Assembly: GCA_017302015.1 (NCBI GenBank)
Contig: JAFLEE010000017.1
Location: forward strand, 1 to 64,000
DNA length: 64,000 nt
DNA from: Spirochaetota bacterium
GTDB taxonomy: Bacteria > Spirochaetota > UBA12135 > COTS27 > JAFLEE01
Reading direction: 5' to 3'
The notes beneath the pieces are model-generated. The model did not search any database. It had not been told where the DNA came from and was given only the letters and a program-made list of their open reading frames with translations. Below are positions 1-8,233 of the stretch, in pieces (position 1 is the first letter of the stretch; the number at the start of each line of letters is the position of its first letter). Both the position numbers and the translations under genes were made by a program.

Positions 1-27
1 GGGTGAGGCTCATAGCCCCATTTTTTT
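1..27 (+). terminator. possible end of upstream terminator
   Basis: The first bases contain a short hairpin (GGCT, loop CAT, AGCC, with extra flanking G/C pairing) followed by a run of seven T from position 21. This looks like the tail of an intrinsic terminator for a plus-strand gene lying left of the window. The stem is short, so this is tentative. Confidence 0.3.
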
Positions 28-62
28 CCATTTCCACGATTGGCTCCTAAAAGAGCCGACCG

Positions 63-128
63 TTTCGTCCGGATTTTTAGTTGAGGCAATGGGGGGCTTT
101 CGTCCGGAATTCTGGTGATGCAATGCGG
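63..128. repeat. imperfect direct repeat upstream of arsR
   Basis: Two copies of a roughly 31-base unit start at 63 and 98. Both begin TTTCGTCCGGA and both contain a GCAATG element about 22 bases later. They lie just upstream of the -35 box of the first arsR promoter. They could be an upstream regulator site or a small duplication; nothing else identifies them. Confidence 0.45.
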
Positions 129-132
129 AAAT

Positions 133-168
133 TTGACAAGAACAGAATACTTGGCTAATATACCAAGT
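133..168 (+). promoter_or_regulatory. arsR promoter with overlapping ArsR operator
   Basis: A near-consensus sigma-70 promoter is visible: TTGACA at 133-138, a 17-base spacer and TAATAT at 156-161. A perfect inverted repeat, ACTTGG (149-154) and CCAAGT (163-168), has the -10 box in its 8-base loop, the expected layout for an autoregulating ArsR operator. The predicted transcription start (about 168) is only some six bases before the ATG at 174, so the message is probably leaderless. Confidence 0.85.
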
Positions 169-173
169 AACCA

Positions 174-500
174 ATGAACGAAAAACAAAAAGCGCGTCTT
201 CTGGCCCGTGCGGAAATCCTCAAGGCCCTCGCCCATCCGACCCGGCTTTGCATCGTCGAGGAACTCGAAAAAGGCGAGCGGGGCGTGGGCGAACTCACCG
301 ACCTCATCGGCGATGACATGTCCACCGTGTCCAAGCATTTGACGGTGCTGAAAAACGCGGGCCTCGTCTCCGATGAGAAGCGCGGCACCGCCGTGATCTA
401 CCGCCTCCGCGTGCCCTGCGTCATGAACTTCATGGGGTGCGTCGAGGCCGTACTGACCCATCGCCTCAACGAGCAAATCGCCTTGGTGACCGGGTCTTGA
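174..500 (+). CDS. arsR: ArsR-family metalloregulator
   Basis: This is a 108-residue winged-helix repressor. The family hallmark ILKALAHPTRLCIVEEL lies at about residues 15-31, and the recognition helix around STVSKHLTVLKNAGLV. Cys26 is followed by a C-terminal PCVMNFMGC pair (Cys82, Cys89), a pattern common in arsenite- or metal-sensing ArsR proteins. It is the first gene of a plus-strand operon continuing into a permease 18 bases downstream. The promoter carries its own palindromic operator over the -10 box. There is no Shine-Dalgarno sequence and almost no 5' leader. The DNA-binding family is clear; arsenite as inducer is inferred from the arsM/acr3/arsC genes nearby. Confidence 0.9.
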   Translation: MNEKQKARLLARAEILKALAHPTRLCIVEELEKGERGVGELTDLIGDDMSTVSKHLTVLKNAGLVSDEKRGTAVIYRLRVPCVMNFMGCVEAVLTHRLNEQIALVTGS

Positions 501-518
501 TTTTTTTTGGAGTTGAAC

Positions 519-1568
519 TTGGCAAAAATACCAAATACGAAAACGTTGCTCGGGTCGAAGCTGGGTCCGAGCGTGGCGGTGGTCGCTTCCTTCGGTGTCT
601 GGGGCGTGGTTTATTATTTCCTCGAACCGTTGTCACGTTGGGCCACCGGGAGTATCCCCGGGCTTGGGGAGTGGCCGCGCCTGCGGAATGCGGCGGCCTT
701 CTTCATCTATGAGGCGCCCAAGGTCTTGATGCTCCTCGTGCTGATCGTCTTTGTCGTCGGGGTCGTGCGCAGTTTTTTTTCCCCGCAACGCACACGGCGT
801 CTTCTTTCCGGGAAGAAGGAGGCCACCGGGAACGCGCTGGCTTCGCTCCTGGGCGTGGTCACCCCGTTCTGTTCCTGCTCCGCCGTGCCCCTTTTCATCG
901 GGTTCCTCACGGCGGGGGTGCCCCTGGGGGTGACGTTTTCGTTCCTGATCGCCGCGCCCATGGTGAACGAGGTCGCCCTGGTGCTTCTCTTCGGGCTCTT
1001 CGGGTGGAAGGTCGCCGCGCTCTATCTGGGCACGGGCCTGGGGATCGCCATGCTCGCCGGCTTCGTCTTGGGAAAACTCGGATTGGAGAGGCAGGTGGAG
1101 GACTGGGTTTGGAAGATCCGGGCCCAAGAGGGAAGCGCGGATGAGATCCTCCCTTGGAATGGTCGCCTTCGCGCGGGCGTGGCGGCCGTGGGTGAGATCA
1201 CGGGGAAGGTTTGGCCCTGGGTGCTCCTCGGGATCGCAGTGGGCGCGTTCATCCACGGCTATGTCCCCGAAAATTTCCTGGCAAGTCTCATGGGTAAATC
1301 GGCCTGGTATTCGGTGCCCGTGGCCGTGCTCCTTGGCATCCCCATGTATTCCAACGCGGCCGGCATCATCCCGGTGGTGCATGCGCTCATCGAAAAGGGC
1401 GCGTCCTTGGGGACCGTCTTGGCTTTCATGATGTCGGTGATCGCGCTATCGCTTCCCGAACTGATCCTCTTGCGCAAGGTGCTGAAGCCGAAACTGATCG
1501 GATTCTTTGTCGGGGTGGTGGCCACGGGGATCCTCCTCATCGGATATCTTTTCAATCTAGTTTTATAG
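519..1568 (+). CDS. ArsP/DUF318-type permease
   Basis: This is a roughly 349-residue integral membrane protein with about eight to ten hydrophobic segments. It carries the family signature TPFCSCSAVPLFIGF followed by a conserved APMVNEVAL stretch, typical of the DUF318/UPF0718 permeases that include the methylarsenite exporter ArsP. The start is taken as TTG at 519 because GGAG at 509-512 is correctly spaced for it. In-frame TTG codons at 507 and 513 are too close to that site. It follows arsR directly and precedes a small CxxC thioredoxin, a gene order often seen for this permease. Export of an organoarsenical or another soft-metal/thiol compound is likely, but the substrate cannot be read from sequence. 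Confidence 0.8.
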   Translation: MAKIPNTKTLLGSKLGPSVAVVASFGVWGVVYYFLEPLSRWATGSIPGLGEWPRLRNAAAFFIYEAPKVLMLLVLIVFVVGVVRSFFSPQRTRRLLSGKKEATGNALASLLGVVTPFCSCSAVPLFIGFLTAGVPLGVTFSFLIAAPMVNEVALVLLFGLFGWKVAALYLGTGLGIAMLAGFVLGKLGLERQVEDWVWKIRAQEGSADEILPWNGRLRAGVAAVGEITGKVWPWVLLGIAVGAFIHGYVPENFLASLMGKSAWYSVPVAVLLGIPMYSNAAGIIPVVHALIEKGASLGTVLAFMMSVIALSLPELILLRKVLKPKLIGFFVGVVATGILLIGYLFNLVL

Positions 1569-1641
1569 GGGTGCTTTCGGGGATGGACGAACATCAAATC
1601 AGCATCGATTCCCCCATCGGGAAGATGCCAGGAGACAGTCG

Positions 1642-1875
1642 ATGAAAAAACTGCAGGTGCTCGGCAGCGGTTGCGCCAAATGCAAAACCCTCGCCGATTT
1701 GACGGCGAAGGCCGCGGTGGATTTGGGGTTGGCCTACGAAATCCAAAAGGTGACCGACCTGATTGAAATCAGCCAATTCGGGGTGATGGCCACGCCGGCC
1801 CTCGCCGTGGACGGGGAAGTCAAGGTGGTGGGACGGGTTCCCACCCTCGAAGAAATCAAGAAGATGATCTCGTAA
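1642..1875 (+). CDS. small redox-active thioredoxin-fold protein
   Basis: This 77-residue protein has the active site GSGCAKCKTL at about residues 8-17 and the cis-proline region MATPALAVDG. It matches the short glutaredoxin-like proteins of the TM0996/MTH895 family (redox-active disulfide protein 2). It has no signal peptide, so it should act in the cytoplasm, probably passing electrons to or from thiol sites of neighbouring proteins. It sits in the arsR-led operon, 73 bases after the permease gene. These proteins are often encoded next to DUF318 permeases. The natural partner is unknown. Confidence 0.85.
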   Translation: MKKLQVLGSGCAKCKTLADLTAKAAVDLGLAYEIQKVTDLIEISQFGVMATPALAVDGEVKVVGRVPTLEEIKKMIS

Positions 1876-1955
1876 CCAAACGCGTTTTCCATTTTATTTG
1901 CAGGGCGTTCCGCGGGGCTCCGGCCCAAATCCACGCGTGACGCCAGGAGGATCCG

Positions 1956-2345
1956 ATGACGACAGAGTCCAAAGCGTGCGGCTGCGCGGCCGCCCCGAAA
2001 CTGGTGTTTCCATGCTCCGGCGCCGCGGATGTGGGGGAGATCGCCGACCGGGCCGGGCGAAAACTCACCCGGGAGGGACACGGAAAGATGTTCTGCCTCG
2101 CCGGCGTCGGCGGGGCCATCCCCAATATTCTCACTTCGACCCGGGCGGCAGACACGATCCTCGCCATCGACGGGTGCCCCACCAATTGCGTGAAGGCGAC
2201 CCTCGAGAAGGCCGGGATCACCCATTTCCAGCATCTCCAATTGGCCGACCTCGATCTGCCTAAGGGCAAAAGTCCGGCGACCGAAGAGGCCATCGGGAAA
2301 GTCGCCGCCGCCGGAGCCGCGCTTCTTTCCAAGCCCTGCTGCTAG
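1956..2345 (+). CDS. DGC-domain putative metal-binding protein
   Basis: The protein has 129 residues with many cysteines: an N-terminal CGC, a PCSGAADVG motif, MFCLAGVGG, the diagnostic DGCPTNC segment and a terminal CC. This pattern fits the DGC-domain family (putative zinc-binding protein), often encoded near ars, thioredoxin and CcdA genes. The ribosome site AGGAGG lies before the ATG at 1956. The biochemical role of the family is not established; a metal- or thiol-carrier role is inferred from cysteine content and neighbours. Its stop is six bases before the next start, so the two are co-translated. Confidence 0.75.
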   Translation: MTTESKACGCAAAPKLVFPCSGAADVGEIADRAGRKLTREGHGKMFCLAGVGGAIPNILTSTRAADTILAIDGCPTNCVKATLEKAGITHFQHLQLADLDLPKGKSPATEEAIGKVAAAGAALLSKPCC

Positions 2346-2351
2346 AGGCCC

Positions 2352-3092
2352 ATGGAGTCCATCATCCAAGACCTCTTCCTTTATGCCGACCGGTCGGTGA
2401 GGGGCGCTCCGGGCGCCGCGCTCTTTGCCTCATTCCTCTGGGGGATCTTCAGCATTCTTCTGAGCCCCTGCCATCTTTCGAGCGTGCCCTTGGTGGTGGC
2501 CGTGGTCAGCGGTCGGCGGGATTTGCCCCTGGGGAAGGCCTTGGCGCTGGCCTCGGTCTTCGCCCTCGGGATCCTCGTCACCCTGGGTTTGGTGAGCGTC
2601 TTGGCGTTCGCCGCGGGGTTCGCCGCCCTCCAGGCGATGGGTCCTTGGGGCACCATGGCCATCGGCCTCCTCTTCCTGCTCGCCGCCCTGACGATGTGGG
2701 GGGTGCCGCTATTACCGTTCTTGGACCGATTCGCGGGGATGGCTTCCCCGGGAATAGGCCGCCGTGGCATGGCCGGGGTCTTCTTCCTCGGACTCGTGTT
2801 CGGCCTATCGCTGGGGCCCTGTACGATGGGCTTCATGATGCCGGTGCTCGGCGCAGCGGGGGCACTGGCCCCGACGCGGCCGGGGTTCGCGGGCGGGATG
2901 CTCGCTCTCTTCGCCCTCGGGCATTGCGGTTTCATCGCCGCGGCGGGAGGATCCTTCCACCTGGTGTCGAGGCTCCTTCGATGGAATGAGTCGACCCGTG
3001 CCATGGACCGGATCAAAAGGATCTTGGCGATCCTACTCGCCGCCATTGGTTTCGCCCTGCTCTATGGGGGGATCCGCGATTTGGGTCGGTAG
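2352..3092 (+). CDS. CcdA/DsbD-type thiol transporter
   Basis: This 246-residue polytopic membrane protein carries the paired cysteine motifs of the CcdA/DsbD transmembrane family: LLSPCHLSSVPLVV near residue 38 and LSLGPCTMGFMMPVL near residue 158. About six hydrophobic helices are visible. Family members take electrons from cytoplasmic thioredoxin and hand them to extracytoplasmic thiol proteins. The next gene encodes a thioredoxin lipoprotein with a CxxC site, the natural acceptor. A second CcdA/thioredoxin-lipoprotein pair lies on the other strand at 8.9-9.9 kb. Confidence 0.85.
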   Translation: MESIIQDLFLYADRSVRGAPGAALFASFLWGIFSILLSPCHLSSVPLVVAVVSGRRDLPLGKALALASVFALGILVTLGLVSVLAFAAGFAALQAMGPWGTMAIGLLFLLAALTMWGVPLLPFLDRFAGMASPGIGRRGMAGVFFLGLVFGLSLGPCTMGFMMPVLGAAGALAPTRPGFAGGMLALFALGHCGFIAAAGGSFHLVSRLLRWNESTRAMDRIKRILAILLAAIGFALLYGGIRDLGR

Positions 3093-3182
3093 AATCCCTG
3101 AGCAACGGATAACGAACCTTTCGTGCGGTGGCCAAAAACGCTGCCTAATCCCTTTCGCATCCAAAACCAATAGGAGTCCCCC

Positions 3183-3569
3183 ATGAGTCGAACGTTCCTT
3201 TTCCAGATTCTCTTCCTCTCGATGGTCCTCTCGTGCAGCGCTGAAACCCCGAAGGCCCCTCCCGCCTCCACGGGGAAGCCCACGGAAAAAGAAAGGGTGA
3301 CCTTCGTGGAATTGGGTTCGGTGAATTGCATGCCCTGCCGCATGATGCAGCCCGTGATGAAGGCCGTGGCGGAGCAGTACGCGGGCAAGGTCAAGGTAGT
3401 CTTCCACGACGTATGGACGGACGCCGGCCGGCCCTTCGGGAAGACCTACGCCATCCGCGCGATCCCGACCCAGGTCTTTTTGGATGCGGAAGGGAAGGAA
3501 TTCTTTCGGCACGAGGGTTTCTTCCCCAAAGAGGAGATCGACAAGGTCCTGGCGCCGAAACTGAAATGA
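3183..3569 (+). CDS. thioredoxin-like lipoprotein (CxxC)
   Basis: This 128-residue protein starts with a lipoprotein signal ending in LSMVLSC, so it should be anchored outside the cytoplasmic membrane. The thioredoxin fold has the dithiol site VNCMPCRMM at about residues 49-57 and the cis-proline segment AIRAIPTQVFLD. TAGGAG before the ATG at 3183 supports the start. It follows the CcdA-like gene by 90 bases and is probably its periplasmic redox partner. In this cluster it may keep arsenic- or metal-handling thiols reduced, which is inference. Confidence 0.85.
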   Translation: MSRTFLFQILFLSMVLSCSAETPKAPPASTGKPTEKERVTFVELGSVNCMPCRMMQPVMKAVAEQYAGKVKVVFHDVWTDAGRPFGKTYAIRAIPTQVFLDAEGKEFFRHEGFFPKEEIDKVLAPKLK

Positions 3570-3626
3570 ACGCCGCCGCCGATTCCGCATGGCGGCCGAG
3601 GGACGGATCGCGGGCGCGCGGTTCGT

Positions 3627-3661
3627 TTGACGGATCGCGATCTAAATCGTATATTTACGAT
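3627..3661 (+). promoter_or_regulatory. second arsR promoter and operator
   Basis: TTGACG at 3627-3632 and TATATT at 3650-3655 are separated by 17 bases. A perfect inverted repeat ATCGTA (3646-3651) and TACGAT (3656-3661) overlaps the -10 box. The expected transcription start (about 3662) practically coincides with the ATG at 3664, so this message is also leaderless. The arm sequence differs from the first arsR operator, so the two repressors should not cross-bind. Confidence 0.85.
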
Positions 3662-3663
3662 CA

Positions 3664-4056
3664 ATGAAACCGACGGTAAATACGAGGGCGCGTTGGGCGC
3701 CTTCCCTCGCGAGACGGGCGCAGGTCCTCAAGGCCCTCGCCCATCCCGCCCGCCTCTCCATCCTCGAGCGTTTGGCCAAGAGCCGATCGTGCTGCTGCGG
3801 TGACCTGGTGGCGGGGCTCCCCTTGGCGCAGGCCACGGTGTCCCAGCATTTGGCAGCGCTCAAGCGGGCCGGGCTCATCCAGGGGACGATCGCCGGTCCT
3901 TCGGTGTGCTATTGCATCCGGGCGGAGGCCTTCCGCCGGGCCCTCAAGGATCTCGAGGAGTACTTCGCCCTCCTCGGGGGGAAAGCAACCGCCATTGAGG
4001 CGGCTTGCTGCCCCCCCCATCCCACCCGCCGATCTTCCAAAGGAAAACGCCCATGA
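3664..4056 (+). CDS. arsR: ArsR-family regulator of arsM-acr3-arsC
   Basis: The 130-residue winged-helix protein has VLKALAHPARLSILERL at residues 21-37 and the recognition helix AQATVSQHLAALKRAGLI. It is rich in cysteine: a CCC run at 43-45, Cys82 and Cys84 (VCYC), and a C-terminal CC at 115-116. Arsenite coordination by such pairs is plausible and differs from the first ArsR. The gene overlaps arsM by four bases (ATGA), so the two are translationally coupled. It carries its own palindromic operator and an apparently leaderless start. Control of the arsM-acr3-arsC operon follows from position. Confidence 0.9.
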   Translation: MKPTVNTRARWAPSLARRAQVLKALAHPARLSILERLAKSRSCCCGDLVAGLPLAQATVSQHLAALKRAGLIQGTIAGPSVCYCIRAEAFRRALKDLEEYFALLGGKATAIEAACCPPHPTRRSSKGKRP

Positions 4057-4868
4057 ATGAACCGAACCCCGAAACCATCCGCGGAAAAGTCCAGGAAGTC
4101 TGCGCCAAGGCGGCTGGCGGGGGCCAAGGATCGTCTTGCTGCGGTTCGACCTCGTGTTGCGGGTCCAACGGGAGCGAGGCGGATGCCATCGCCCAGCGCC
4201 TCGGGTACCCGCAAGCCGAATTGGCGGCCCTTCCGCAAGGGGCCAACTTGGGTTTGGGATGCGGGAACCCGCTGGCCATCGCCTCGCTGAAGCCGGGGGA
4301 AACGGTGCTCGACCTCGGCAGCGGCGCCGGCATCGATTGCTTCCTCGCCGCGGCGCGCGTGGGGCCCTCGGGGAAGGTCATCGGGGTGGATATGACCCCC
4401 GCGATGATCGCGAAAGCGCGGGCCAACGCGGAAAAAACGGGCGCGGCGGGGGTCGAGTTCCGCTTGGGCGAGATCGAACGCCTTCCCGTCGCCGACGATT
4501 CGATCGATGTCGTCATCTCCAATTGCGTCGTGAATCTGAGCCCCGAGAAGCCCCGCGTCATCGCGGATCTCTTCCGCGTGCTGAAACCGGGCGGACGAAT
4601 CGCCCTCAGCGACGTCGTCGCGCTTCGCCCCGAGCCGGCGGACCTTCGCGCCGACCTCGAACTCCACGCGGCGTGCGTCTCGGGCGCCATGGAAATCGGG
4701 GCCTGGACGCGCCTATTGGGCGAGCGCGGGTTCCTGGAGGTCGCCGTGCGCGTACAGGAAGGTTCCCGCGAAATGATCGACGGCTGGGCGGACGGCCGCG
4801 ATCTTGGCGGGCATTTCGCCTCCGCAAGCATCGAGGCGGTGAAGCCGGAGGGGGCGACGCGTGGGTGA
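4053..4868 (+). CDS. arsM: arsenite S-adenosylmethionine methyltransferase
   Basis: This is a 271-residue class I methyltransferase. The SAM site is [16 protein letters not shown] with the acidic loop [10 protein letters not shown]. ArsM-type cysteines are visible in [11 protein letters not shown] before the SAM domain and in [14 protein letters not shown]. An N-terminal Cys-rich tract ([10 protein letters not shown]) precedes them. The start at 4053 has an AAAGGA site and overlaps the arsR stop. ArsM converts As(III) to methylated, partly volatile arsenicals in the cytoplasm. It stands between an arsenite-type repressor and an Acr3 pump, which agrees with this role. Its stop overlaps the acr3 start region by eight bases. 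Confidence 0.93.
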   Translation: MNEPNPETIRGKVQEVCAKAAGGGQGSSCCGSTSCCGSNGSEADAIAQRLGYPQAELAALPQGANLGLGCGNPLAIASLKPGETVLDLGSGAGIDCFLAAARVGPSGKVIGVDMTPAMIAKARANAEKTGAAGVEFRLGEIERLPVADDSIDVVISNCVVNLSPEKPRVIADLFRVLKPGGRIALSDVVALRPEPADLRADLELHAACVSGAMEIGAWTRLLGERGFLEVAVRVQEGSREMIDGWADGRDLGGHFASASIEAVKPEGATRG

Positions 4869-5919
4869 GACGGTCGCCCCCATGCACCTGTCCTTCCTCG
4901 ACCGGTTCCTCACCCTCTGGATCTTCCTGGCCCTGGGCCTCGGGTTGGCACTCGGCCACTATGTTCCATCTTTCGGCCGGTGGATCCACGCGATGTCGAT
5001 GGGCACGACTTCGATCCCCATCGCCATCGGGCTCATCCTCATGATGTATCCGCCCCTGGCGAAGGTGCGCTATGAAGAGTTGCCGCGGGTGTTCCGTAAC
5101 GGGAAGGTCCTCGCCCTTTCCCTCGCCATGAATTGGATCATCGGCCCCCTGCTCATGTTCGCCCTCGCGATCCTCTTCTTGAGGGACCGCCCCGAGTTCA
5201 TGCAGGGGCTCATCCTCGTGGGCCTCGCCCGTTGCATCGCCATGGTCATCGTGTGGAACGATCTGGCCAAGGGCGACCCCGAATATGGCGCGGGCTTGGT
5301 GGCCCTCAATGCGGTGTTCCAGGTGCTCTTTTTCGCGGTTTACGCCTGGTTCTTTCTGCTGATCGCGCCTCCCTGGTTCGGCGTCGCCGGGGTCGCGGTC
5401 GACATCACCCTGGGGAAGATCGCCTTTTCAGTCTTCCTCTATCTCGGCATCCCTTTTTTGGCGGGCATGCTCACCCGCTTCGCCCTCGTCAGGGCAAGGG
5501 GAAAAGAGTGGTACCAGACCCGTTTCGTTCCGAAAATAAGCCCCCTGACCCTCGTCGCCCTGCTGTTCACCATCGTGGTACTCTTTTCCATCCAGGGGGA
5601 GCAGATCCTCTCCCGCCCTTGGGATGTGCTGCGAATCGCCTTCCCCCTGCTCCTCTATTTCGCCATCATGTTCCTCATCTCGTTCTATTTGTCCAAACGG
5701 GCCGGGGCGAATTACGCGGTGAGCGCGAGCCTCTCCTTCACGGGCGCCGGCAATAATTTCGAATTGGCGATCGCCGTCGCCCTGGCGACGTTCGGCCTCG
5801 GCCATGGCGCCGCCTTCGCGGCGGTCATCGGGCCCCTCGTGGAGGTGCCGGCCCTGATCGCCCTAGTCGGCGTGGCCCTTCGATTGAAAAAACGGTGGTG
5901 GCCGGAGCCCGCCGCCTGA
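4861..5919 (+). CDS. acr3: Acr3-type arsenite efflux permease
   Basis: This 352-residue membrane protein has about ten helices and the Acr3 signatures [18 protein letters not shown] and [16 protein letters not shown]; the latter holds the conserved cysteine needed for As(III) transport. The GTG at 4861 lets it overlap the arsM stop; ATG at 4882 (MHLSFLDRF) is an alternative start. Acr3 pumps arsenite out using the proton-motive force. It is followed by arsC, giving the classic reduce-and-export pair. Confidence 0.93.
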   Translation: MGETVAPMHLSFLDRFLTLWIFLALGLGLALGHYVPSFGRWIHAMSMGTTSIPIAIGLILMMYPPLAKVRYEELPRVFRNGKVLALSLAMNWIIGPLLMFALAILFLRDRPEFMQGLILVGLARCIAMVIVWNDLAKGDPEYGAGLVALNAVFQVLFFAVYAWFFLLIAPPWFGVAGVAVDITLGKIAFSVFLYLGIPFLAGMLTRFALVRARGKEWYQTRFVPKISPLTLVALLFTIVVLFSIQGEQILSRPWDVLRIAFPLLLYFAIMFLISFYLSKRAGANYAVSASLSFTGAGNNFELAIAVALATFGLGHGAAFAAVIGPLVEVPALIALVGVALRLKKRWWPEPAA

Positions 5920-5969
5920 GGTGGCCGCGGCCTCGGTTCGGGGGGCGAATGCATGGGAGAATTTACACC

Positions 5970-6443
5970 ATGACGAAATCCAAGATCCTCTTCCTCTGCA
6001 CCGGGAATTCCTGCCGCAGCCAGATGGCCGAGGCTTGGTGCCGCGCGCTACGGTCCGACCGCTTCGACGCCTTCAGCGCGGGCACCTCCGCCAAGGGCCT
6101 CAACCCGCACGCGGTGCGGGTGATGGGCGAATCGGGTGTCGATATCACGGGCCAGCGGTCCAAGACGGTCCACGAACTCCTCACCGAGGGCCTCGTCTTC
6201 GATCTGGTGGTCACGGTCTGCGCCAACGCCGACGCCCATTGCCCCAATTTTCCCGGCGGGAGGACGCGGGTGGTGCATGTCGGCTTCGATGATCCCCCGG
6301 AATTGGCGCGGGATGCGGCCACGGAGGAGGAGGCACTCGGGCATTACCGTCGCGTGCGTGACGAGATCAGGGCCTTTGTCGAAGGCTTGCCGAAATCCCT
6401 GGGACGGCACGGAACACGTTCGGTATCCGCGGAGTCTCGATAG
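5970..6443 (+). CDS. arsC: arsenate reductase, LMW-phosphatase type
   Basis: This 157-residue protein opens with the P-loop FLCTGNSCRSQMAEAW (Cys10, Cys15, Arg16). A redox pair follows at Cys84 and Cys91 in TVCANADAHCPNFP. This is the arrangement of thioredoxin-coupled ArsC: Cys10 attacks arsenate and the disulfide passes through the later cysteines to thioredoxin. GGGAGA before the ATG at 5970 supports this start rather than upstream in-frame codons. It completes the arsR-arsM-acr3-arsC operon. Its 3' end abuts the broken end of an antisense pseudogene. Confidence 0.95.
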   Translation: MTKSKILFLCTGNSCRSQMAEAWCRALRSDRFDAFSAGTSAKGLNPHAVRVMGESGVDITGQRSKTVHELLTEGLVFDLVVTVCANADAHCPNFPGGRTRVVHVGFDDPPELARDAATEEEALGHYRRVRDEIRAFVEGLPKSLGRHGTRSVSAESR

Positions 6444-6444
6444 G

Positions 6445-6879
6445 AGCGGTTCCAATCGTTATGGCGAGGCCCACGGGGTCCGAGCCGAGGATGAGTAACG
6501 CGGTTTCAGTGGTGCGGTGGGGAGTGCGTCCGCGGATGGCCGCGGACGTCTCGGCCGGGAGCATGGCGTCGAGTTGCCGCACGAGATCCTTTCGCTTGAT
6601 GGCGCCGGAGTAGGTCGCGACGGGTTTGCCGTTTTCATAGAAGAGAACGGTGGGGGAAGACGTCATGCCAATGGATCTGGCGAGGTCCCGGTTTTCCTAC
6701 CGGAAGACTTTTAGGAAAGGGATCTCGCGGCCGTAGAGTTCGGACAGCGGCTCGAATTTCCCCGCCAAGGCCTCGCGCGGCGGGAATTCCGTGGAATAGA
6801 AATCCACGATGGCCCGCGGGGCGTAGAGGACCTTCATCTACCAATTGCCCGCGCCGATTTCACGGTTCCATTCACCCAT
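6445..6879 (-). pseudogene. remnant of thioredoxin-thioredoxin reductase fusion
   Basis: Reading the minus strand from the ATG at 6879, which overlaps the radical SAM stop, gives a decayed copy of the fusion encoded intact at 12434-13729. Matching segments include IVDFYSTEFPPREALA against VVDFYSDECPPCEALA, SSPTVLFYENGKP, and the Rossmann start LLILGSDPVGLA. In-frame TAG codons occur at 6838-6840 and 6697-6699. Both cysteines of the CxxC site are replaced (Phe and Arg), and nearly all of the reductase domain is missing beyond about 6448, where homology stops next to the arsC end. It was the last gene of the minus-strand arsR operon. A downstream ATG could still give a short thioredoxin-fold fragment, but without catalytic cysteines. 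Confidence 0.85.
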
Positions 6880-8233
6880 GGGCCGCCTCCTCGCGAAAAT
6901 AGAGCCCGGCGCCCAGCGACAAAAGTCTCGGAACCGGCCGACAATCGGGCGCCAGGAACTTGCCATGGCGGTTTTTCGCCACGGAGGCGCAGCCGCCCCC
7001 GCATGCCAGACGCGAGGCGCACGCCCCGCATTCCCGGATGGAAGTGATGTCGCGGGAGACCCACTGGGAGACGAGGGTTTGGTCTAGGTTGACGAACGGA
7101 TGGTAGGTGCCCAGGATCTCATCGCGCTTCCCCACGGTCGCCGTGCACGCGAAGATCCGCCCCATCGAGTCGAAGGCCCATTCCGATTTGGCGCCGGGGC
7201 AGGCGTCGAAGAGGGGGTCGGGCAATTTCCCCTCCTGTTTGAGGAACTTCACCACGGAGAACGCCGGGCGGTGGAACTCGAGGATCTCGGGGTGCTCCCG
7301 GGCCATGCGGTAGATCGCTTCGTAGAGGGCCGCGCGTTCGAACAGGTCGGAGGGCGCGGCCTGGCAATGGTGGAGTTCGTAATTGCGCCCCAATTGGGTC
7401 TTGAAGCGGGGGTGGCCGGTCCAGCCCCGTTCCTTGGCCAGGCGGGCCAATCCCACGAGTTCGCCGAGGTTCGTCTTGTCGACGACCATGCGCAGGTTGA
7501 TGGGGTGGTCGTCGGCCAACGCCGAATCAATGCCTTGGACGATGGCCGAGAAGGTCGGCCCTTTCCCCTTCAAATGGCGGCGGGAATCGTGGACCGCCTC
7601 CGTCCCGTCGAGGGTGACTTGGATCTCCCGGATGTTCCCCTTCCGCAGGATATCGCGGTACTCGGCCAAATGGAAGCCATTGGTGACGATCGCGACCGGT
7701 AGACCGCGGCGCTCGGCCTGTTCCAGGAAGCGCTCGATATAGGCCCGGTGCGCCGCGCCCGGCAGCAGCGGTTCGCCGCCGAAAAGGGTGAGGTACTTGG
7801 GCCGCCCGGCGAAGGTTTCAACGACATAGTCGAAGAAGGCGTCCATGCGCGCCGCCGAGAGGTCGGGGGTCGCCGGATCGTACTCGTCCTGGAAGCAATA
7901 GGAGCAGGAGAAATTGCAGGCATACCAGGGGACGAAGAAGATCTGGATCTCTTCCTTCTCGCGCGCATCGAGAAAATCGAGGTAGCGCGCGCGGAAGAAC
8001 GCCTCTTCTTCCGCGGGATCGACCCAATAGCCCCGCTCCTGGAACTCGGGATCCTCGGGCGCCGTCCCCGCGAGGAGGGGCGCGGCCTTTTCGGGGGTCA
8101 AAAGATCGGCCTCCCCGCGCAGGAGGTTCACCAGGAGGAAACGATCGCTATCCTCGATCTTCGAGAGGAGGTTGTGCTTCGACCAATGGCGTTCCATCCG
8201 AGTTCCCCTTCCGCGCACCTGGGCCGCGTTCAT
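6872..8233 (-). CDS. radical SAM/SPASM-type maturase
   Basis: This 453-residue protein has the radical SAM cluster motif ACNFSCSYCF (Cys106, 110, 113), LFGGEPLLPG and a SPASM-like C-terminal cysteine set (CPGAKSEW, FACTATVG, CGACASRLACGGGC, APDC) that should hold auxiliary Fe-S clusters. The N-terminal 100 residues resemble the leader regions of peptide-modifying SPASM enzymes. It overlaps the preceding methyltransferase by four bases (ATGA). ATG at 8197 is an alternative start. The substrate is unknown. Candidates are an arsenical, given the cluster, or the nearby Cys-rich peptide at 10401. It is not a typical ArsS or ArsL on the motifs visible. Confidence 0.8.
   Translation of the reverse strand: MNAAQVRGRGTRMERHWSKHNLLSKIEDSDRFLLVNLLRGEADLLTPEKAAPLLAGTAPEDPEFQERGYWVDPAEEEAFFRARYLDFLDAREKEEIQIFFVPWYACNFSCSYCFQDEYDPATPDLSAARMDAFFDYVVETFAGRPKYLTLFGGEPLLPGAAHRAYIERFLEQAERRGLPVAIVTNGFHLAEYRDILRKGNIREIQVTLDGTEAVHDSRRHLKGKGPTFSAIVQGIDSALADDHPINLRMVVDKTNLGELVGLARLAKERGWTGHPRFKTQLGRNYELHHCQAAPSDLFERAALYEAIYRMAREHPEILEFHRPAFSVVKFLKQEGKLPDPLFDACPGAKSEWAFDSMGRIFACTATVGKRDEILGTYHPFVNLDQTLVSQWVSRDITSIRECGACASRLACGGGCASVAKNRHGKFLAPDCRPVPRLLSLGAGLYFREEAAHG

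Noticed and set aside
6872-8233. Considered whether the radical SAM/SPASM protein is a sulfatase maturase, since a sulfatase is in the window.
   Set aside because: It sits in an arsR operon 50 kb away, coupled to an ArsM-like gene, and its N-terminal region and cluster context do not match the short anaerobic sulfatase-maturase plan.
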